Both the position numbers and the translations under genes were made by a program. From Lepidostoma basale (taxonomy: Eukaryota > Arthropoda > Insecta > Trichoptera > Lepidostomatidae), in assembly GCA_022606425.2 (NCBI GenBank), contig JAHDVF020001359.1, positions 434,001 through 498,000 of the forward strand: DNA of 64,000 nt, read 5' to 3'. This document shows, piece by piece, positions 31,341 to 44,725 of the stretch (its first letter is position 1; each line of letters starts with the position of its first letter). The notes beneath the pieces were generated by a model, which saw only the letters and a list, made by a program, of their open reading frames with translations, had not been told where the DNA came from and did no database searches.

Positions 31341-33589
31341 ATTTCAAAATTGAAATAATAAATAATTACGAAGCAATTAGTCATACAGTATACTAGTGGG
31401 TTAGGTTTCTGGTCGTAGCGCTTGGGGTGGAACCACCTTTCTTTCGTAATACCTTTGAATAATATTTTTGCCTACTACTTTTGGCAGAGCATTTACTATA
31501 TTTAAGTGGAAATACCGTTAAATTGTTTTGATAGGACATTGCGTGTATGTTGTCCAAGCATTAGAGTCAATTTAGCTGAAAAGTTTTTCGTGTAGAGTTA
31601 ATTTTTTTGAAATTAAAATGACAAATTATCCTTAAAGAACTTGAGGTAATATTGCTCGAAAAAAAAACCCATTTCGATTTACAATTAAGTCCGGGGAGAA
31701 AAAGTACGGAATGCTATTGTTTCGAAAAAAAATTAAAACTTGAAGAATACTTCATTACTTGGCGGCGAGAATAAATATTAACAAAAAAAAAATTACAACA
31801 TATTATTATATTAAAACTAATTGATAAATATTTATCCAGGGATGATTTACTTGAAATGTGCTTTGGTGGCTAATTAAAGTTTTAACGCAGTTTTAACTTA
31901 ATATTAAGAGTGGTAAACTCAAAACGTGTATTGAGAAAATACTAAAGAAAAAAAAACATTATAAAAAGGAAAATATATTATAATAAAAACAAGAAATACA
32001 TAGAATGTGTAAAACCTGACTACGTGAGCATGGTGACATTCAATCAAGCAGCGCTAATTAATTGCATATAGAACCACACGACTTATATTGACATATTATT
32101 AAAACGAGGTATTTAAATTTTCCACCCCAATTACATTCCCAACCGGCATTACTATAAGCAGTTAGGTTCTGTGAGGCGGATAGAAGATGAAGACGTTGCC
32201 TCAGGTAACCAAAATCTTAAACAACTGATTGATCCAAGAAATTCATCAATACGGTTACAATTCGAGGTCAAAATTATGAAAATATCCCTGTAAAATATAT
32301 CAACTAAAATAAACCTATAGGAAGTTTAATATAATTAATAATGTCAAATATTTCAGATTGTATGAGTGAGAAAAATGTCACTTCATATAATGTTTTGTTT
32401 GGAACATTCCAATTGTGTCAAGTTTTATTGACTCGAAAATCCACAAAGCAAAATAATAAAACACTCCGTCGGCTCCACAGGACACGTCACGCGGCGGATC
32501 ATGAATAGCCCTTTGAATAGATTTTTAAATATCCTCATTCCCGAAAGCGGAATCTCGACATAAAAATGACAAACGGGCTTCAAAGTGTCACCTACAGAAA
32601 AAAGTTTGTTATTGAATATTTCAGCTCGAATGGTGCGGAATGTGTTCAATCCTTTCGTATCGCGCCTTTCAAATTTATTAGTCCAGGCTCCAGACAACTA
32701 AGCGGCTCCGCTTGTGTGTGTGAAGGTTTCATTTCATACATACAAATAAACATACATGATACATGCCGTGCTGTCCCATTATTCCACCAACGATTATATT
32801 TTATAAACATATTGATTTCCTTAAAAAAATCGTTTATATTCTAATAGGTATTAATGTCATTAAATAATATTTTCCATGATTAGTATTAACCTTCGTCACA
32901 CATTTCCATTATAGCTGATTTTATTATGAAAACTGAAGTGGTTTTTTAGTTAATTTGGTGATCAAAACCGGTTGGTAGAACACGTGATTATTAATAGAAA
33001 TAATTAATTAATAACATTGATTTATTTGAAGAATTCTAATATTTAAACAAGGATATACAGTCTTTTTTACATTAGCCTTCACTTTGTGTTGTGAATTCAT
33101 ATTTGAATAAATATAATTATACTAAGTATTACAACAGTGTTTATTTAAATTAATCTTATATAAACTATTATTTAACTTCAATATCTTTAAAAAATAGCTA
33201 AAATTCAGTTTTCACAGTTTCCTAGGTTTTGCATTTATATTATTTTCGTACAATAAAAATATTATTTTCTCTATAAATGTCCCTTTATAATTTCAAAATA
33301 ATAATATTTATTATTATTATTATCCATATAATCCTTTGAAACTGTTCAAAATCATACACACTCGGATTTATTCTAGGCTTTATATTTATATTTGGCAGAA
33401 GATAATGAAAAGAAACACATAAATATACTTAGAAGAAGTGTAGATTACTCTCACTCTAGAAAAAAATACGCCTAGTGACTTTAGATGAGTATGGAGTTTA
33501 AATGAATCGTCTATGTCCAAAATATAGGAGTACATATTAAGAAAAAGTTATTTTCTACTATTACGTATTTATTACGAATGTCGTTAAGT
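31341..33589. other. Unassigned AT-rich intron
   Basis: Includes a fragment near 32960-32985 (GATCAAAACCGGTTGGTAGA) that resembles the 3' side of the hammerhead-like modules. Two overlapping opposite-strand frames near 32425-32844 show no recognisable family. Confidence 0.35.
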
Positions 33590-33785
33590 TAAGTGAAAAT
33601 GGCTCTTCGCGGCTTGTGGAGTCTTGGTGATAAATCTGAGGCGGCCACACCTCGTTAGTTTGGGAATAAAGGACCGGTCCTGTAGATTGATGGAAAAGAT
33701 TCAAATACAAGTGCCGGCGCCGAGGGGGGCGATGGATTAATTAGCGCTTTTGTCGGGGTTCTAGGGGAGCCAATTGATTGATGCC
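33590..33785. other. GC-richer islet, candidate conserved non-coding DNA
   Basis: GGCTCTTCGCGGCTTGTGGA through AAGTGCCGGCGCCGAGGGGG and GCTTTTGTCGGGGTTCTAGG. Markedly different base composition from surrounding intron, single-copy in the window, no frame with family resemblance. Confidence 0.35.
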
Positions 33786-33950
33786 CGATGTGCTATCGAG
33801 AGGAGACGCAGCTTGATGTGCGAAGTATGCCAACTTTTAGTTATCACAAATTTAGTACAACTATGACAACACTCAGAGCAAAGTTTTTCCGGAACTAAAA
33901 CTTTTTTTTTGAAACAGTACCTTTTTAAAAAAAGTTCAATTAACAACAAT

Positions 33951-34370
33951 TAATCATCACACTGTTTCCCTGGAGAGGAGTGCTCTATCCTGAGAAATTC
34001 GATGTCGTCGATTCTTCCGATATCTTAACCTTTTTAACCCTGAAAATTGGATTAATTATACCACATTTTCCTCGGTCTTGCTCGTCTCCGTTCTCCACAT
34101 AGTTAACGTCTTTTCTATACGCTTTCTTAACCATTATTTTTCATTCATGCGTTCCTAATGGCTAAACCAACGCAGTGATCCTTTCATAATTTCATTTACT
34201 TTTGTCTTCCACTTCTTGATATCAGCATTTTAAATTTTTTCATACATTGTTTTACTACACATCCGTCTTAAGATCCACATCCGATTTATTCTCATCTCAT
34301 TCTATTTACAGCTCAATGCTTTGCTTCCAAAATAAGGGTTGAAACCAGAACCCCACTGAGAAGGACAATT
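33951..34370 (-). mobile_element. RTE-like 3' fragment, copy F (degenerate)
   Basis: TTAATCATCACACTGTTTCC corresponds to the TCATCACGCCGTCTCC end of other copies. The minus strand then has readable pieces NHYFHTLQR-like but recognisable VKKAYRKDVNYVENGDE, PRKMW and GSLRWFSH. No (TTAG)n tail remains. Older than copies B and C. Confidence 0.55.
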
Positions 34371-37300
34371 GTTACTTTAATTATAATAAAATAATTTAAA
34401 TCCGAAAATAATACAAAGGGAGAAAAGAAGGAACATAGAGAATTGAAGAAATTAGGATATTGTTGTTACGTCCTCTTAACAACATATTATATTATTTTTG
34501 AATTTTAAATAAAGTAAGAATAATGTCATTTCACAACACCACCGCTAACTAATGTAAAATTTTGAAGGAATGTATTTAGAAAAATAGCAGAAGGCACTTT
34601 ACAAATTAGTTGAGAGAATTATAAAAAAAAAAACTTAAATATGAAGCCATCGCGTTATATTATACGAATATTTCAAAACAAAGTTTTAGACTTCAGAATA
34701 GATATTAAATATTTATGAACGCTTCAGGGTTGATCACTAAAGATTTTCTAGATATGAAATGTGAAAGGGGAGTGTAAGTATACGAATGAATTTTTGAACT
34801 AGAGCTTACTCCAGTATGAGGGGCTATTAGTTACTTTATACTCTACGCCACGTAGCAGATATGTGCTCACGAATACCTCCACACTTACAACAAAACATAC
34901 CAGCATGGTTTCAAACACGTACAGAAGACTGAAACTGAAACCATATAAAGACAAGACATTTCTTAAATCGTCGAAATGATCACTAAAATCATATAAATAA
35001 TCGCTACTTAATGTTAAGCGATAGTGTTTTAAAAGTTTTAAAAATGATTATACTGTTATTAAATAATAAAAGAACAAAAACCAAAACTTTTGACAAAATT
35101 GAAAAACAGGAACACAGAGTCAAAATGTTTTCAAATGAGAAAAATGTATTGTCCTAAAACAAGCGAGAACCCATTCATAACGTTGAATGCTATAAATTTT
35201 CAAAAGACTACAATTTTCTGGATGAATTTTCAATTTTTAGTTCTGGAATGCCTATAGACCAGAAATTCTCATTAAATCCTCTCTCAGAATGTGCGGCATG
35301 TAAATAGGAACCGTTCTGACTCTCTCCACTGGAAACTGTTTAAAGTGTTTAACATCGAGTGAAATGGCCCTGATTCGATTACAATAAATTACCTCTAGCC
35401 TGAATATTAATGAGTACTAACAGAATAAGCATCAGGCGCTCTCCTGAGAGTACTGCTGAGATAAACTTCTAATTATTTCGCCAGTGATTACGAGTAATAT
35501 CTTCAAAAGGATTATTCCTAATGCGATTTGAAACTGAATCAAAGTTTTTCACAAAATAATTAGATTCTGTTAGAGCTTTAGAGCAGAATATTTTGAACCT
35601 GTAAGTATACGTAAGCATACTCTTCATTCATAGCTAAGTTATTATACATTAGATATCACAATAGTTTCTCGAAAATTCCTTTTCTACTTTGAATGTAGTT
35701 CCTAAATCACAATTTAACATTATTTAATGCTGCTTTTAGTCATACGAGAGTTTTGGCAAAATCTCATATTTTTTAGGAGTGTCTTCCAGAAGCGAGAGTG
35801 TTTAGTTAATCTGGTTATACATTCGTACAGAGCTGGAGACGGTTCGCGAGAGTTATTCGCATTCATTAAAAGCTTTTTCCGACCCACATGCACAAATAAT
35901 GTCCATAAATTACTTCCCTCTGAATTTATGGAAACATTTGAACTTCTCTATCCCTCCCCGTACGACTAAATCCGGATTTTTAGGGCGGGGGTAAATGAAA
36001 TTTGGTTTAAATAAATTATCCGGTTAATCAGTATTTTAAAACGTCCAAAAACCAAATGTTTTGAAAAAATAATCAACGTTCACGGTTAGAATCTAACTAA
36101 TTTTGATATTTATGATCATTAGTTGATGTTTTTTGTATACAAACTGTCCGCTAAATATCCTTTTCAGTTTGCGTCCATAAACCTATCCGCAGTAAGTGTC
36201 ACTGCTATATTCAATACGAGACGCAATAACATGTTGGGTTAATTGCGTTATATATTTTAGAAGCTATATATAAAGCTCGTTTGTTGCCAAAACGAAAAAA
36301 CAGCCAATGGAATAGTAATTTCAATGTCTTAAAAATCTGGCAACAAAATAAGCCAAAGTTCCAAGGATCCGCGAGGTTTCCGCAATAATTGAGCCGCGTA
36401 TTTGTGCCGATTTACAATACATTGATTGATTGCGTTAATGCTCATCAAGTTTCTAGATTCGTTATGAAAGGAGAAGACAAATGTAAACGATTGCTCATCA
36501 TTCATCTTGAAACATATTATCTGGAAACATTATAGATGTTCCTCTGCTCTGATAACAGAGATATTAGGTTTCCCACTTCGCGCCAGTAGTGGGAGGATAA
36601 GGACGTGAGTGATGGGAGAAATCGAAATGCGCAATTTTTTGATGGATTATTGTTATAACCGAGTTGAAGAAATTATTAACTTGGAAAAAAATTAAAAGGC
36701 CATTTAAAGAAAAAAAGTTAAACATACGCGGTAACATAGTAGCCGCTAAAGACTGTATACTAGAATATAAACGCGTATATGAGTTTCATAGAGAAGGTCA
36801 AAAGTATCAATATACTTTTGTAATTTGCTAAATTCAATATGTTCCCTTTCAAATCCATGACGTATATATCAAACAATATTCAGTGATGATTTATTAACTC
36901 GAGGTTTTGTGATGAAAGTAAAGATGCAACGAAATAGTGAACATATAAGAGCAATCAAGAGACGTATTAACTTAGACGTATTAGTCATTCACTCCTCAAA
37001 GTAAATAGTATTTTAAGTCAAAGAAATAAGATTCAATCGATATCATACTAAACCATCAGAAGGGAAATATAGCATCAACCGATAAAAGTGTTTGTATGAA
37101 TTTGAAAAAAGTGAATTATTTTTTTAAGGAGGATGATGCTCCACCAAGAGTTGAACGGCAGTTAACTGAGAATGAACATTTTCTGAAATTATAAATTTTC
37201 AAAAATACTTGTGGGCAAAGCGGGTACAAAAAAAATCCGGCTGCCGTGGGATACATAAAAAAATACATAATTTAAAAAATAAAATTTCTTAGTTAAGAAA

Positions 37301-37429
37301 TACCGTTAATGATATATTTGCAATTTCCGATACTTGAAACATATATTAACGATGGTATAAGAATTAAAATAATAAGTGAAGTGATTAACAAGAGAGGAGG
37401 AGAAAGACGAATAAAAGACGCGAGGAAGT
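34371..37429. other. Unassigned intron
   Basis: About 3 kb without an element I can name. A short frame at 35727-35969 and a GC-richer spot at 36570-36610 (CACTTCGCGCCAGTAGTGGG) have no family match. Confidence 0.35.
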
Positions 37430-37810
37430 CGGTATCGGGCAAATTCGTTTGAAAGAGCAAGTCCACGAGCGAGCGAACGTTTATCAGAAAGTTATCGCAT
37501 ACTTGGGGCGGGGGACTTGCGCGAGATTCAAAGTAGAACTATATCCCCGCATCCCTAATATGCTAAATTTAATACGCACATACACTAAAAAAATCTGGGT
37601 ATATTTGAAGGAAATTTAAAAAACATTAAAAACATCACAGTGGTATATCTTCACGACTCGGCGAAGGAAAGCGGCTGCGGCGGCTGAATTACGAGGGAAC
37701 ATTTGAAGGGATGTTTTGGATTAATCCCAACTCTCCCGCCCCAGCTCGACCCAGATTATCCGCCAAAGTTAGTTCCCAAAGATCCTACGCACAATCCGTG
37801 TGTGGACTCG
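37430..37810. other. Two GC-richer islets, candidate conserved non-coding DNA
   Basis: 37430-37550 (GAAGTCGGTATCGGGCAAAT, GCGAGCGAACG, GGGGCGGGGGACTTGCGCGA) and 37660-37805 (GAAAGCGGCTGCGGCGGCTG, CTCTCCCGCCCCAGCTCGAC). Single-copy in the window, no protein match; could be regulatory. Confidence 0.35.
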
Positions 37811-38147
37811 CTTTACAGCATGCTGTTCACCAACATTTTAAAATTCTTAAGAAACTTGTTTAGGAGTACGTCGTAGAAAACGTAAAGCGTTTAACTAAGT
37901 CAACATATATAAAAATATACCATCATCTATGTAAGCTTCAGGAAAAATACTATAGAAATTTTGTTTATTATAAAACGTACGAGCAAGTACCATGATATTT
38001 CATATCCATGAACACTTGATTAGGAGTTTTTTTTAAATAGTTTAAATTAGAGCCATCTAAGGGATCTCTTCTTTCAACAACAAAAAAATCGCTTGGTAAA
38101 GCATAAAACCTTTAATATAATTATTACGAATTAAAATATCTGGTTAC

Positions 38148-38290
38148 TATGATAGAAGTTTTATTATAAACAATGGGTAGGACATGTTTTGCCTTTCTAA
38201 GGCATTGTAAATTGTCATTCCCAATAAACTATAATAAAACATCTAGAAAACAGACGTTTTCATTCGTATTCATTATTTAATATTAAGTTT
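38148..38290. repeat. MITE-like foldback, 'AAACAGACGTTTTCATTCG' family, best copy
   Basis: GATAGAAGTTTTATTATA at the left faces TATAATAAAACATCTAGA. The centre has ACATGTTTTGCCTTTCTAAG GCATTG, so the minus strand reads GCCTTAGAAAGGC then AAAACATGTCC. The right end is AAACAGACGTTTTCATTCG. Confidence 0.65.
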
Positions 38291-38629
38291 TACATCATTG
38301 TTCAAGAAAAAATAAACAAATTTAATATAACAGTTCATTCTTCAGTGAACAACTCAGGTTCTGTGATTTCACTATTCGGAAGGTTAATGTTTATGTATAC
38401 CACAAATGAAAATAAAAACATTTTAAATTCTCACAAGATTCCTCGAGCTCCTAATTTCTTGTTTCCATTCCATTCTAATCCTCATTCTCCCTGCAAACTA
38501 TAATAAAATCCAACTCAGCCGAAGTAAAGTGGACCGTTTGTGAGATAATGAACAATTAATAGCGGCATTAGTGACCGGACTGCGATGGTCAGGCTAATTC
38601 CAAATTGATTTCAATATCGACCAGCTGAG

Positions 38630-38800
38630 TACCACCGGCAGAGGACCTCTTGAAATGGTGACGCGGGTCGGCTGTTTCGTTATTGAATTTCTCGCCTCTA
38701 CCATATCGGCCGGGACACTCGGCGGTGGCGGGGATGATGGATGCTGGGAGAGCCATTAATTACGAAGTGGCATCATGAAACCCATTTCGTAATTGAAGTG
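38630..38800. other. GC-richer islet, candidate conserved non-coding DNA
   Basis: TACCACCGGCAGAGGACCTC through ATATCGGCCGGGACACTCGG, then GGAGAGCCATTAATTACGAA and CATTTCGTAATTGAAGTGG. TAATTA cores are homeodomain-like, but no regulatory claim can be tested here. Confidence 0.35.
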
Positions 38801-38999
38801 GTAAAAAATGGCTGTCATTAAGAAATAATGAGGCATAAAATATATGGGTAAATCAGATTGTTTGTGGATTAGTTGTTTTCGAACTACAAAGTACCTATAT
38901 GTTGTATCGTAGCTTGCATGATATAACCATGTAAAAGCTTGTTGTATCGTTATATATTATAATATCATTTAAAAAAATCCTCCATCGACATCTTTAAAT

Positions 39000-39530
39000 G
39001 GAATTTTATAATAATATATAATTATAAATTGGATAATTTATAGAGCGCTATTTTTATGAATTACTCATCTCAAGGGCGCTGTAGAAGATGCTCCGTTTTA
39101 TCGACTAGATAAAAAAAAATGATAAAAATAACAATAAACATTTTTAGTATGAGCCTAGTATTTAGTATATATTTATAGTACGCCTGACGTAGTCAATCAG
39201 CCCTTCCTATCAGGAAATGATAATTTGAAAAGGTGCGTTTTGAGTCTCGATATAAACTCTGATTGATTATCAATGCACTTAAGGTCTGCTGGAAGATTGT
39301 TCCAGGCTGAAGGGCCGGCTACCGCGAAGGCTCGGTCGCCAAAGTTTGTGCTTGGACAGCGTTTTGGCACAGTCAATCTACCGATCGCAGAAGACTTAGC
39401 TGATCGCAATGTAGACTGTCTAGCATTCAGGTTCTCGTTGATGCAGAGTTCGGATATATAAGCTGGTGCCATTCCATCCAACGCCTTATAGATCGTCCAG
39501 CAGAGCTTGTATTGTATCCTTTCTGGACAT
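39000..39530 (-). pseudogene. CR1-like retrotransposon C-terminal relic and 3' UTR
   Basis: Minus strand from 39530: PERIQYKLCWTIYKALDGMA, PAYISELC, NARQSTLRSAKSSAIGRLTV, FGDRAFAVAGPSAWNNLPAD and FISRLKTHLFKLSF. The R..YK.....YKAL.G.AP.Y....L, FG.RAF...GP..WN.LP and F...LKTHLF blocks are shared with the C-termini of many CR1-like LINEs in animals. The 3' UTR runs to about 39000 and contains CAGCGCCCTTGAGATGAGTA, then ATTCATAAAAATAGCGCTCT, matching the tails at 11437-11522 and 23543-23630. 5' truncated. Confidence 0.85.
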
Positions 39531-40284
39531 TACAGCCAGTGTGTTTATGGATAAATTCAGAAAATTAAAGATTGTTTCAGTACAAGTATCCTGATTGAAT
39601 AATGCTAAATGTTGTTACAAACAAACAACATTTTAAAATATGTTTCGTTTACAGTATTTTTGATTATTTGAAAGTGATATTTCTTTGTACTAATTTAGCA
39701 ATTAAAGTTTATATGAATTTCAAAATAGTACTTTTATAAGGGTTGAATTGACCAATGTAGTGTAATGTTTTAAATAATGTTATATTTGGTCAGGTTTGAC
39801 TCTTGTCGACAGACAAAGGAAGGATATAAATGCTAACTATAATATGATCATACATTACTCGTATGTAAAAACAAATACTTTATTCTTAAAAAAATAGGTC
39901 ATTTTGGAACCTGTTTACTGTTCTGTTGTATATAAATTTGTTATATATAATAAATATACACCTACTTGCGTATACAAATTGTATTTCACTCAATAGATAA
40001 TGTATGCAATTTTCTTATCATTTTGTAAATTGTTATCTCTTTTATTGGGCAGTTAATAATGTTAGTCATGTGTGTAGAGTAATGCGAATAGCACTACCTG
40101 GTCTTATATAATACAAACCCATCGCATTGCCTTATTCAGTCTATTTTTATCTGAATTGTGATTAGCCGAACGAATTATTATTTATGGACCTTTGTATCGA
40201 ATTACGCCAGAAATTCAGTAGAATAATAAAATATGTAGGTATATGAAGAAATATTGATGCCAAGAGTCAATTGAGTAATGTTGC
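39531..40284. other. Unassigned AT-rich intron
   Basis: No recognised feature. Confidence 0.4.
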
Positions 40285-40457
40285 TTTTGGGTAAGGCTCG
40301 CTGCCATCTTCTGGTGACCGAAATCGGTCGAAGCCATTGGACTGAAACAAGGAGCGCGGAGGAGATATTCTGAGCGACGAAAGGCAGAAAACCCTCTATA
40401 GAAGTGATTGTCAACGTTGGGGAGACCTAATAAGGCACAATAAGAAGAAGAAGATTG
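40285..40457 (+). mobile_element. Foldback remnant joined to GAA-tailed retroelement 3' end
   Basis: 40293-40318 has GCTCGCTGCCATCTTCTGGT GACCG, the core of the foldback family at 47189-47320. From about 40340 the retroelement end reads GAGCGACGAAAGGCAGAAAA, then TTGTCAACGTTGGGGAGACC and AATAAGAAGAAGAAG, matching the ends at 8251-8300 and 59890-59940. Both parts are short relics. Confidence 0.6.
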
Positions 40458-41828
40458 AATATGTTTACTTCCGGAGATTCTTGCATTATTTCACTGACAT
40501 TTTAATATCAATATATTATATTTTCACTATTCGAAATATAAAAACGTGAAATATAAAAACGTATAGTTTTCCTAAAAAAAAATTGACGATATTATACTTC
40601 TGATGGAACACAACATATTAGTCTAATATGAACTTTGAAAGTGCTGAATAAAATATGAATAGATTCCTCTTCAAATTTACACGAAATCTATTTTTTCGTA
40701 CATTGTCAGAAGACCTTACATTGTGTGTACCCGTATAAGGCACTCGAATGAATGTGTAACATAAAATGGTAGTTTCTCTCACCACGAGACGGCAAGGGGT
40801 AGGTACCTACTAAGATTATTAACGACCCATTTGTAACATAAAAAACTGGAATGATCGTTTGCGCTTATTGCTCTCTGAGCGAAGTTATTAATTCTCCTTA
40901 CTTTAGTTCTTCTCCAGTAAATATTTCTGCGAAAGAATGAAGTTCCGATAAATCAATTTTAATGTCACTATCCTTCCGTTCGTGATAATAAAATCGACTA
41001 AGGGCGGCAATAACGTACTACGTAATATAACCGCTGGGGGTGAGTACTGGCAACACCGTGATAAAGAACATCCCCAAAATACACTGGCAGGCAGGCAGGC
41101 TTTTGTAAATTTTGTACAAAATTATTTTTGAAATCGATAAACTAGAAAACAAAATATCTGATACATGAATATCAAATATTTTACTCAGTAGAGTTTAAAA
41201 TTTATGTATTTTATTTCCTCAGCTAATAAAACCACACAGGGTTGTGCAAATAAACGAATTGAAAGATTATCAATAGTCCCCGTAGACATCACCACAGAAA
41301 CGCGGGATAGTTAAATTGAACTGGTTGACTGACTGGCTAATAATGAGGGAACGATCACGATACTGGATAATACAAACAACTAAAAAGTAGTGCGTGCATC
41401 CAAAATTTTTAAGCTGATATATACACTGAAAGCAGCAAAGAAAGCTATTATAGTTACATTTATTTACCGGCGAGTGAGTTATTAAATCAACAGAATACCT
41501 AGATACGTGAACTCCACGCCAAGAATACCATAAAACAACACAATTGAGGCGAATATTATTTCTTATCAAGAGTAGAATAGTAAAATATTCACTTTAAGGT
41601 CGATTTGTGAGGCATCACAAAACCGACTACTTCAGGAAATATATTTTTCCATAATGAAATATCAAGATCAACCTGTGCGGGTTTTAAAAATGTATAGATG
41701 ATTTCTGATAGTAATTTGAAAATTAAAAAAAAATGAACAAGGTGGAAACAAGGTATCAAAACCACGAAGCGGGAATAAGTAGATCAAGAGAGACATTACA
41801 TTGTTTTGGGGATGTTATTTAGTAAATC
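40458..41828. other. Unassigned intron
   Basis: A GC-richer patch at 40990-41095 ends in GGCAGGCAGGCAGGC, a tiny microsatellite. No coding or repeat call otherwise. Confidence 0.35.
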
Positions 41829-42198
<370 letters not shown>

Positions 42199-42525
42199 AG
42201 CAACCAAATCTTAATGTACTGCTGCTAAATATGGTGCCTAACCGAAAGGTGAATAAAAAGACTGGAAGTAATTGAGATGTGGTGTTACATAGAATATAAA
42301 GAATTTTCTGGAGAGATCACATCATGAACGACGAGGTTTTCAGCAGAATCAAAGGAGTGAGTCAAATTATCAAATCCATTTCAGAAAGGTGAGCCCGATG
42401 GATCGGCCTTATAATGCGCCATGAGGGTCTCCTGCATGGCATAATCTTCGGGATGGTTCGGGGAATAAACCAAGAGAGCGTCCCCGATAGGAATATGTAA
42501 AACAGGTGTGCGAGGACATGAACTG
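42199..42525 (+). mobile_element. Duplicated 327-bp unit, first copy: retroelement tail
   Basis: Appears identical to 42834-43160 (offset 635). It carries a damaged retroelement pol tail: the plus strand reads, in one frame, [15 protein letters not shown] and GMVRGINQE, like the IGHILRHEG-LL..I.EG..GK..RGRPR region of non-LTR elements. The unit ends at AACATG...GAACTG, where (TA)n begins again at about 42532. Confidence 0.85.
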
Positions 42526-42529
42526 TAAC

Positions 42530-42532
<3 letters not shown>

Positions 42533-42621
<89 letters not shown>

Positions 42622-42641
42622 CAGGAGAAGAGTTATAGTAG

Positions 42642-42727
<86 letters not shown>

Positions 42728-42747
42728 AGAAGAGAACTGAGTATTGC

Positions 42748-42832
<85 letters not shown>
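42533..42832. repeat. (TA)n microsatellite with two interruptions, about 300 bp
   Basis: TA repeats broken by GAGACAGGAGAAGAGTTATA near 42618 and by GAAAGAAGAGAACTGAGTAT near 42725. Flanked on both sides by the duplicated 327-bp unit. Confidence 0.97.
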
Positions 42833-42833
<1 letters not shown>

Positions 42834-42835
<2 letters not shown>

Positions 42836-43270
42836 CAACCAAATCTTAATGTACTGCTGCTAAATATGGTGCCTAACCGAAAGGTGAATAAAAAGACTGG
42901 AAGTAATTGAGATGTGGTGTTACATAGAATATAAAGAATTTTCTGGAGAGATCACATCATGAACGACGAGGTTTTCAGCAGAATCAAAGGAGTGAGTCAA
43001 ATTATCAAATCCATTTCAGAAAGGTGAGCCCGATGGATCGGCCTTATAATGCGCCATGAGGGTCTCCTGCATGGCATAATCTTCGGGATGGTTCGGGGAA
43101 TAAACCAAGAGAGCGTCCCCGATAGGAATATGTAAAACAGGTGTGCGAGGACATGAACTGCGTCTCATATGTTGAGTTGAAGATGGCTGCAGAAGACCGA
43201 GCGCAATGGAAGACGAGACTGAAGACTTTGCTGCAAACCAATTCCTAGGATTGAAACTGTGAAGAAGAGA
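42834..43270 (+). mobile_element. Retroelement 3' end containing second copy of 327-bp unit
   Basis: After the shared 327 bp this copy continues into YVELKMAAEDRAQWKTRLKT then LLQTN, the usual W-K last block of non-LTR pol proteins, and ends near GTGAAGAAGAGATTA. The first copy lacks this end, so the second is the more complete one. Confidence 0.78.
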
Positions 43271-44226
43271 TTATATTTATATCTAAATATACTGCTAGGT
43301 TTGAATAAAAAATGATATTTTAAAATTGAATGTGATGATAATTTTGTATCATATCTGTGAATGATTTATACACAGAAAGTGCTTCGAGGCACCACTGTAC
43401 GAGTAAGTTGAATAATGTTTTAATAAGTAAATTCCCTTCAACAATATTATCAAAAACCTTCGGCAGGGCTAACGGTCCACCGGGCTGAAGTTTAATAGGG
43501 CGTGATGGGCCCGTGATTAATTATGCTGTTTAATCAGAAACTAGGTGTTGTAAAAAAATGATGAGCTGGAATAATAGAAGCTCTGAGAAGATGAAGATAG
43601 AAAAAACATGAAGTAACAATACACATTTAATTAGAAAATCAGTTAACGGTGTTTGGTTTAGTGCACTGCGCCTGGGTAGCGAGGGTTGATATTTTTTTTA
43701 CGAAACAACGTTTGCAGAAAGATTCATCTGAATACTACTAGCGTCTTAATATTATTCAATGAGAAATTTGTAAACATGAAAGTATATCGTTCGTATGAGT
43801 ATTATAAAACATAATATAAATTGCTGAAATATCTTAGTCAAAATTTAGATTATTAATATTTTAAAGAAATTAAGCATAAAAGCTAAATGTTAACCATAAG
43901 ATTATTAATTATAACCCGTGAAAGAGGACATCTTTACGATACAATACAGCACCGGGGCGGGTGCTTTGAAAAAGAGCTTGCGCGGAAGGAAAACTTGAAA
44001 TGAATTTCTATTGAGACGTGCGATGAAAAATGGGTCCAATAAAACAGACCCTCCGGTCCGAGGAGTGGCGGCGGCTTTCAGCTGAGGGCTGCAAATTTAA
44101 GAGTTTGAGTTTCTACTCAAGTCCGACGGGACTGCTAAAGACCTGAACGCTGAATATCATATTCGAGAACTTTCTTAACTTAGCGGATAATAGAAACGAG
44201 ATGCATTCCAAACATTAAAACTCGAA
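43271..44226. other. Unassigned intron with GC-richer patches
   Basis: 43460-43530 (CTAACGGTCCACCGGGCTGA, GGGCCCGTGATTAATTATGC) and 43945-44110 (CAGCACCGGGGCGGGTGCTT through GAGTGGCGGCGGCTTTCAGC) are single-copy and non-coding by eye. They are candidate conserved non-coding patches. Confidence 0.35.
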
Positions 44227-44725
44227 ATGTTTATTTGTAGGAGAGTGCGGCATAATGACGAGTTGTACTATATTTACAAAGCTCCCAGTCTCTCCACACA
44301 GGTCAGACTGAATATACTGAGATGGGCCGGTCACGTGCAGAGGATGCTGTCATCACAAACCCCAAAAAGATTGCTGAAGTGGCACCCAGGTGGTAGAAGA
44401 CCAATTGGACGACCAAAACTGCGATGGGAGGATGAAGTTGGGAGAGATGGGGCGAAATTGTTACGAGTGTCAGATAAGAGGGTCGTAGCGGAGGATAGGA
44501 GAAGTTGGAGGCGAAAAATACTGGATGCTAAGGCTCGATATGGGCTGTAGGGCCATCGAAGAAGAAGTGATAGCATATAGAGAGTGGACGTTAAATGAAA
44601 ATCCTCCAGAGAAGGCAAAGGGAAATCCATTCCCATTTTCATCCATTCCCCGGATCATCACTATGAATGAGCCACGGTCTCGATAGTTGACGTCGGAGGG
44701 ACATGACATGACACTGAGTAAAGAT
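44227..44725 (+). mobile_element. Non-LTR retroelement 3' end ('LRWAGHVQRM' family)
   Basis: The frame 44227-44550 (107 codons) gives TRLNI-like QVRLNILRWAGHVQRMLSSQ, TPKRLLKWHPGGRRPIGRPK, LRWEDEVGRDGAKLLRVSD and DRRSWRRKILDAKARYGL. LRW.GHV.RM, GRP..RW.D.V..D and W...L..AK are the C-terminal blocks of many insect pol proteins. The tail GTTGACGTCGGAGGGACATG ACATGACACTGA matches 8251-8285. It is intact only at this 3' end. Confidence 0.8.
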
